DNA of 64,000 nt from Synchiropus splendidus (taxonomy: Eukaryota; Chordata; Actinopteri; Syngnathiformes; Callionymidae). Position 1 is the first letter of the stretch; each line of letters opens with the position of its first letter. A model generated the notes under the pieces. It ran no database searches. It saw only the letters and a list, made by a program, of their open reading frames with translations, and was not told the DNA's origin. The translations under genes and the position numbers were made by a program. The stretch lies in contig NC_071342.1 in assembly GCF_027744825.2 (NCBI RefSeq), forward strand, positions 25,108,501 through 25,172,500, in the 5' to 3' direction. Shown here one piece after another: positions 59,818-64,000 of this stretch.

Positions 59818-62800
59818 TCAGGTCTCCAGGGTGAAGTTGTGCTGGAAGAGAACAGGAGCAGGATCAGCACCGTCTTCACGTTTCTGCAGCTCCACTGGTC
59901 TGCGCGCTCCTCTTCACACACACCTCTCTAGCTCTGTGGGGACCTCCCCCTGAGCACTTGGATCAGCTGAACCAGGACTCGGAACCAAACCGAACCCACT
60001 AAGAGTCAGCCCGTTATTTTGGAAGTTTCCACCCTCGAACTGAGGCCGAACCTCGCGGGGTCTGGCAAAAGGTCCCCACATGCATCGCTACGTGACTGGT
60101 GGTGACCGTCTCAGCGTGTTTGGGAACATCACGGTGTGTGTGTGTGTGTGTGCGTGAGACTGAGTGGAGGCGCGGCAGAGACCTGTCCAGCCGTGAGCTC
60201 CGCCACCCTCCTGCTCCACTCCTCCTCCGTCATCTCTTCAGCCGCTCCTCCGTCTGTCCGCTCGTCCTGCAGCTGCAGCTCCCCTGCACACACACACACA
60301 CACACCGGCTGCAGCAGTGGCCTCTGTGCTCGCCGCGGCCCCTCCCTTCTCACCGCTGCAGGTGAGCGCCGTGCAGACCCAGTTCCCGCAGGCGCACACG
60401 CACTTGTTGCACTCCATCTGAGCCTGGGCTCCGTCCTCGAACACCTCGTCCTCCAGCGCGCACTCTGAACACACAGGCAGCGACAGCATGGAGCTCGGTC
60501 CGCAGCAGGGCCGAGACTCCCCCGGCCCAGTCAAGAGGGACCTACTTCTCTCCGGCGGGTGGAAGCTCGGGCTCAGACAGTTGACGAACTCGGGGAGACT
60601 CAGGGTCCAGTCGGCGTTCTCGTCGGAGAGCTCGATCAGAGCGTCCACACAGAGAGACCTGCGAGCAGCAGCCCAGCGTGAGTCAGAGCTCGCACGGCTC
60701 GGTGCGGACGCCAGACCTGAGCAGCAGGTTGGTCTCCTGGCTGCTGGAGAAGGTCAGGTTCAGGGCCGACTCGTTGTGCTTCAGGAAGCGCAGGAACTCC
60801 TTGGAGTCCAGCTGCGAGTCTCCATTGTCGTAGGTCTGCGGCACGAGGAGTCAAAGCATGGCGCCAACAGAAGCGGTCTGTCCGAGCTCGATCTCACCTG
60901 GAAGTAGGTGAGCAGGGCGTCCTGGAGGGCCGAGCTGCTGGAGGCCGGCCCGACCTCCTCCCGGAGCCACCGGATCACTCTCTCCCGCAGCCAGTCGCGG
61001 TCGGACAGGAAGCAGACGACTGAGCAGGAAACGGGCGTCAGAGCGGGGAAGTGCTGCGCGCCAGGAGCCGACGGGGGACTTACTGGGACTCGCGTCCGTC
61101 TGAGGGGCCTCGCCTGAAACACACAACCAGAGGTCACCACAGGGAAGCTAGGCTCCAGAGCGGGCAGAGGGCTGGTTCTGACCCGGGCAGCGTCCCTGGT
61201 GCTCCAGGTGGATCCGGACCTGCGCGAGGCAGGCGTCTCGGTGCAGCTCGCAGTGGTTCCTGTAGGAGCGGCTGTTGCTGCCACACACCCAGCTCTCCTT
61301 CTCCTCACACTCCTGCCGGGACACAGAGGAGGGTCAAGGACCTGTCCGGCCGCAGCAGCAGGAGGCCTGAGGGGACCCCTGCTCCTCACGTCTGCACAGA
61401 ACAAACAGGCCTCGTGAAACAGGACGGGTGCAGCAGAGGAAAGCAGGGGGTCCAGTTTACTGTCCTGCTGTAGAGAGCCACGTCAAACAGGCCTGTGAGA
61501 CTGGTACTGAGTTGAGTCCGGCACATCTCTCTGGTGCTTTCATTTGTTTAAGTAAATGCATTTCAGCGTGATCCTGCTCGACACATCCGGCGGCGCAGAC
61601 AGAAACGCGTTTTGTGTTGTGTTGGTGGCTCTGGGCGGCAGTGACGGAGACTGGAGCGTCTCAGGTCGAGTCTTCGCTCCACTGAATTAAACGGACTTCA
61701 AGGCATCGACCATGAATAATGAGCGAGACGCAGCGTGCGTGTAGTGTCGGTCGGGACGAAGTGAGAGGCGGAGCCAAGTCGCCAGTGGCGGGGCGCATGG
61801 TTTATGTGTCAACGTTCATTCAAAGTCTTCAACAGTCAATTGAAATGGATCTCTGCAGCATCTGCACCAAACCGCTGCCAGTTAGGAAGGTCTACTGGAC
61901 TGGACATGGGACACGAGGTTCACCAGTCCAGCGAGTCGGCACTCGTGACCTAGTGACGGAGACCAGGCTGAGGTGAGGGTGGCGCTCTCTCACCGACCCA
62001 GCACATTCAAGCCTGAAGAAGAGGCTCACCTGCAGGCAGCGGCAGACGGGCTCCCCTCTGTCGGTGGACACACACTCCCGACCCGCTCCACAGAAGGTTC
62101 TGGAACACACCGACGGCTCCTGACACACACACACACACGAGCACAGAATCCTCTCAGAATGATCTGCATGACAAAGACCCGGCGAGGCAGCTGCCCGGGC
62201 CTGGAGCTGCAGGTCAGGAGGGAGGAAGCCACGAGGGCCAGGCCTCTGCACTGGGTTTATACTCACACAGGTCCATCTCACCGTCCGTGTGGGGACCTCT
62301 CCTGGCATCACCCTTTCCCCAGCCACTCCCCCTGAGCCTCACCACCCAAAACACAGGACTCTCAACCAAACTGAGACCCAGTCAGAACCATCCATTATTG
62401 TGACGTCTTCACCCTCAAATTGAGGCTCAACCTTGTGGGGTCCGATGACATTTCCTCACAAAGACATAAGGGCCACACAAGGAGGTGTTTTCCTCCCAAA
62501 TTGGACCTCACTAGGATAGCTATGCTGAAACACACGCACACACATTGCACACATTCCTGTCTACTGACAGGTCAGAGCCTACAGGTCCTCATTTGTCACT
62601 GACACACACACACACACGCACAGCTTAAAAACAAGGTGGACGGGAAGCAAACTAAAGACCAGCAGAAACTGCTGACTCATTATTTTTTATGAAGCCCGAC
62701 AGACAGAGGCAGAAGCGCAGACACACACCCAACCTCACCAAAGGCTTTACATCTGCCGCTCTGAGGGACCAGCTGACACACGCACACGCACACGCACACG

Positions 62801-63674
62801 CACACGCACACACACACACACACACACACACTTCCTTGCTGAACTGCTGCATTCAAGCTCTGTCCAGAACATTTGGACCCAAAGCCAGAGAAACTTTCTC
62901 ATCTCAGCAAGACGCTCTGACCTCTGACCCCTGTGCTGTCAGGAGGCTGCCCTCCAGAAGTCCATGTCCCCGGGACGTTCCACTGACAAGGAGATGCACA
63001 GGAACACACACCTGAGGCTCGAGTGACGAGACAAAGACCCAGACTCACGTCAAGACTCAGGAACAGCCTTCACCATCAATTACACACAACTGCAACAAGT
63101 TCACTGCAGCCTGCGGCCACGTCCTCACCCTCAGTCCTGACCCCTCAGTCTTGACCCCTCAGATCAGAACCCTCAGTTAGTTCGGACCCCTCAGATCAGA
63201 ACCCTCAGTTAGTTCGGACCCCTCAGATCAGGGTCAAATGGCCCCCAACTGGACCAAACCCCGACCTGTTCTCGGAGCTCACTGCGTGGATGAAGGTGAG
63301 GTCGGTGCTGGACTGTGGAGCTCCAGCCAATCAGTGAACACACCAAGGTTTGAGCAACACAATAACACACAGCCAACACTGACAGAGACACTGGTGCAGA
63401 GAAAACGACCCTAAAGAAGAAACAACAAGAGCTGAGCTAAAACAGGCGCTCAGAGCATCAACAAAACCCTGTGCAACACGCGCAGACACACGCACGCACG
63501 CACCTTCACGCAGGCGAGCAACAAAGGGACGAGAGTTTCCCGGCCTCACTGTCGTACCTGCGCGTCCTCCGCCAGTCCCGTCAGTGACCCTGCAGCCGCG
63601 CGGGTCACCGGTGAGGGGGACCCCGGACACCAGGAGAGCGGCAGCAGCAGCAGCAGCACACACGCGCGCAACAT
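59818..63674 (-). CDS. fstl1: Follistatin-like 1, secreted glycoprotein, 10 coding exons
   Basis: The minus-strand exons, 5' to 3', are 63674-63558, 62119-62030, 61312-61183, 61113-61084, 61019-60898, 60835-60717, 60658-60546, 60464-60354, 60283-60183 and 59841-59818 (TGA). All phases agree and give 318 aa; human FSTL1 is 308. It is a secreted SPARC-family protein that modulates BMP/TGF-beta signalling. A signal peptide is visible ([15 protein letters not shown]). Next come the follistatin module ([20 protein letters not shown]) and the Kazal part ([20 protein letters not shown]). The EF-hand region carries [17 protein letters not shown] and [15 protein letters not shown], and the VWC-like end carries [18 protein letters not shown]. 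The last coding exon adds HNFTLET, which contains an Asn-Phe-Thr sequon; it is inferred from splice phase only. The ATG sits just after an acceptor-like CTCCTGCAG, so a 5' untranslated exon probably lies farther right. Confidence 0.9.
59842..60182 (-). other. fstl1 last intron
   Basis: Separates the short terminal coding exon from the acidic tail exon. Contains a copy of the dispersed repeat (59936-60085) and a TG run near 60132-60151. Confidence 0.7.
59936..60085 (+). mobile_element. Copy of dispersed GTGGGGACC-ended repeat
   Basis: Begins TGTGGGGACCTCCCCC, contains aaccaggactcgg, ttattttggaagtttcc and ctcgaactgaggc, and ends AAAGGTCCCCACATG. Confidence 0.6.
60285..60305. repeat. (CA)n next to an fstl1 acceptor
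   Basis: Minus-strand (TG)n running directly into GCAG before the exon 60283-60183, in a 70-bp intron. Confidence 0.9.
61313..62029 (-). other. fstl1 intron 2
   Basis: Unique-looking sequence between the two halves of the follistatin domain. Nothing else recognised. Confidence 0.8.
62283..62520 (+). mobile_element. Copy of dispersed GTGGGGACC-ended repeat, longest
   Basis: Begins GTGTGGGGACCTCTCCTGGC and contains caccctttccccagcc and ctcaaattgaggctcaacct. It continues through a CACAAGGAGGTGTTTTCC region to a TTGGACCTCACTAG end. Confidence 0.65.
62776..62831. repeat. (CACG)n-(CA)n microsatellite
   Basis: cacacg units grading into uninterrupted CA. Confidence 0.95.
63160..63235. repeat. 33-bp short tandem repeat
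   Basis: Just over two copies of a unit reading cagatcagaaccctcagtta followed by gttcggacccct. Confidence 0.85.
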
Positions 63675-64000
63675 CTGCAGGAGGAAGCGAGAAGTGACGA
63701 GCAGAAGCTCAGTGAAGGCGGTGGTGAGCTCGCACCTCGTTCCTGCGGAGATCGGCACCGAACCCAGCTGCGAGTCCAGGACGGCAGTTCTGAAGCTGCG
63801 CCCCGTTCCGAGGGAGGACAGACGCTCCGCCAGCTGTCCCCCTCCTCCTCAGCCTACTCACTGACACGCGACCCGCCGACAAGTCCAGGCAGCGTCACGC
63901 GCACGCAACAAGTCACCTCCAGCCCCGCTGAGTGTCCGAGCGCGAGGCGCTCCTGATCAAGGCGGTCGCACGGCCGACCAGGTCTCAACCCAGTTACAGT
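63675..64000 (-). promoter_or_regulatory. fstl1 5' region
   Basis: The start codon is preceded directly by CTCCTGCAG, so a 5' untranslated exon and promoter probably lie here or farther right. GC-rich with several CpGs. No other gene seen. Confidence 0.45.

Larger units (their letters stand above)
62120..63557 (-). other. fstl1 intron 1 of the coding region
   Basis: Contains a CA run at its acceptor end (62121-62136), a copy of the dispersed repeat, CA/CACG microsatellites at 62776-62831, and a 33-bp unit with agatcagaaccctcagttag tandemly repeated at about 63160-63235. Confidence 0.8.

Overview
The window is nuclear DNA from a ray-finned fish, most likely a teleost with a compact genome. 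All genes are multi-exon with GT-AG introns, many only 70-150 bp long. Protein sequences match vertebrate families closely. Introns and intergenic DNA are full of CA/TG microsatellites, long minisatellites and short interspersed repeats. There are no bacterial operons, CRISPR arrays or phage genes. Identifications rest on reading the translated exons against remembered family sequences; no database search was run.

Layout. (1) 1-23840, + strand: the 3' half of an EAG-type voltage-gated potassium channel gene (kcnh1), from the S4 segment to the stop, with earlier exons left of the window. Its introns carry a TG-rich tract, a 12-bp repeat, a GA purine tract, a GGAA tract, and in the last intron two large minisatellites. 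(2) 26346-41986, - strand: complete hhat (hedgehog acyltransferase, 11 exons, 497 aa), tail-to-tail with kcnh1, as KCNH1 and HHAT are in human. (3) 42722-46880, +: complete napb (beta-SNAP, 10 exons, 295 aa), head-to-head with hhat across about 735 bp. (4) 48258-53037, +: complete cdc5l (18 exons, 814 aa). (5) 53241-56493, -: complete supt3h (11 exons, 336 aa), tail-to-tail with cdc5l. (6) 56060-58558, +: a short, diverged runx2 gene (6 exons, 276 aa) whose first exon lies inside supt3h intron 1, the interlocked order known for vertebrate SUPT3H-RUNX2. (7) 59818-63674, -: fstl1 (follistatin-like 1, 10 coding exons, 318 aa), tail-to-tail with runx2.

The genes are not one pathway. The channel acts at the plasma membrane, HHAT lipidates Hedgehog ligands in the ER, beta-SNAP recycles SNARE complexes, CDC5L is a spliceosome/NTC component, SUPT3H is a SAGA subunit, RUNX2 is a skeletal transcription factor and FSTL1 is a secreted glycoprotein. 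What links them is synteny.

The most unusual features are: a 33-bp, roughly 97-copy minisatellite with an exact 45-unit (1485-bp) higher-order period in the last kcnh1 intron; a second array in the same intron that is an inverted relative of it (18-bp core in opposite orientation); a recurring use of (TG)n tracts as the sequence next to 3' splice sites in four or more genes; a strongly reduced runx2 with changed CBF-beta-interface positions; and a dispersed short repeat family ending in a GTGGGGACC-type inverted terminus.
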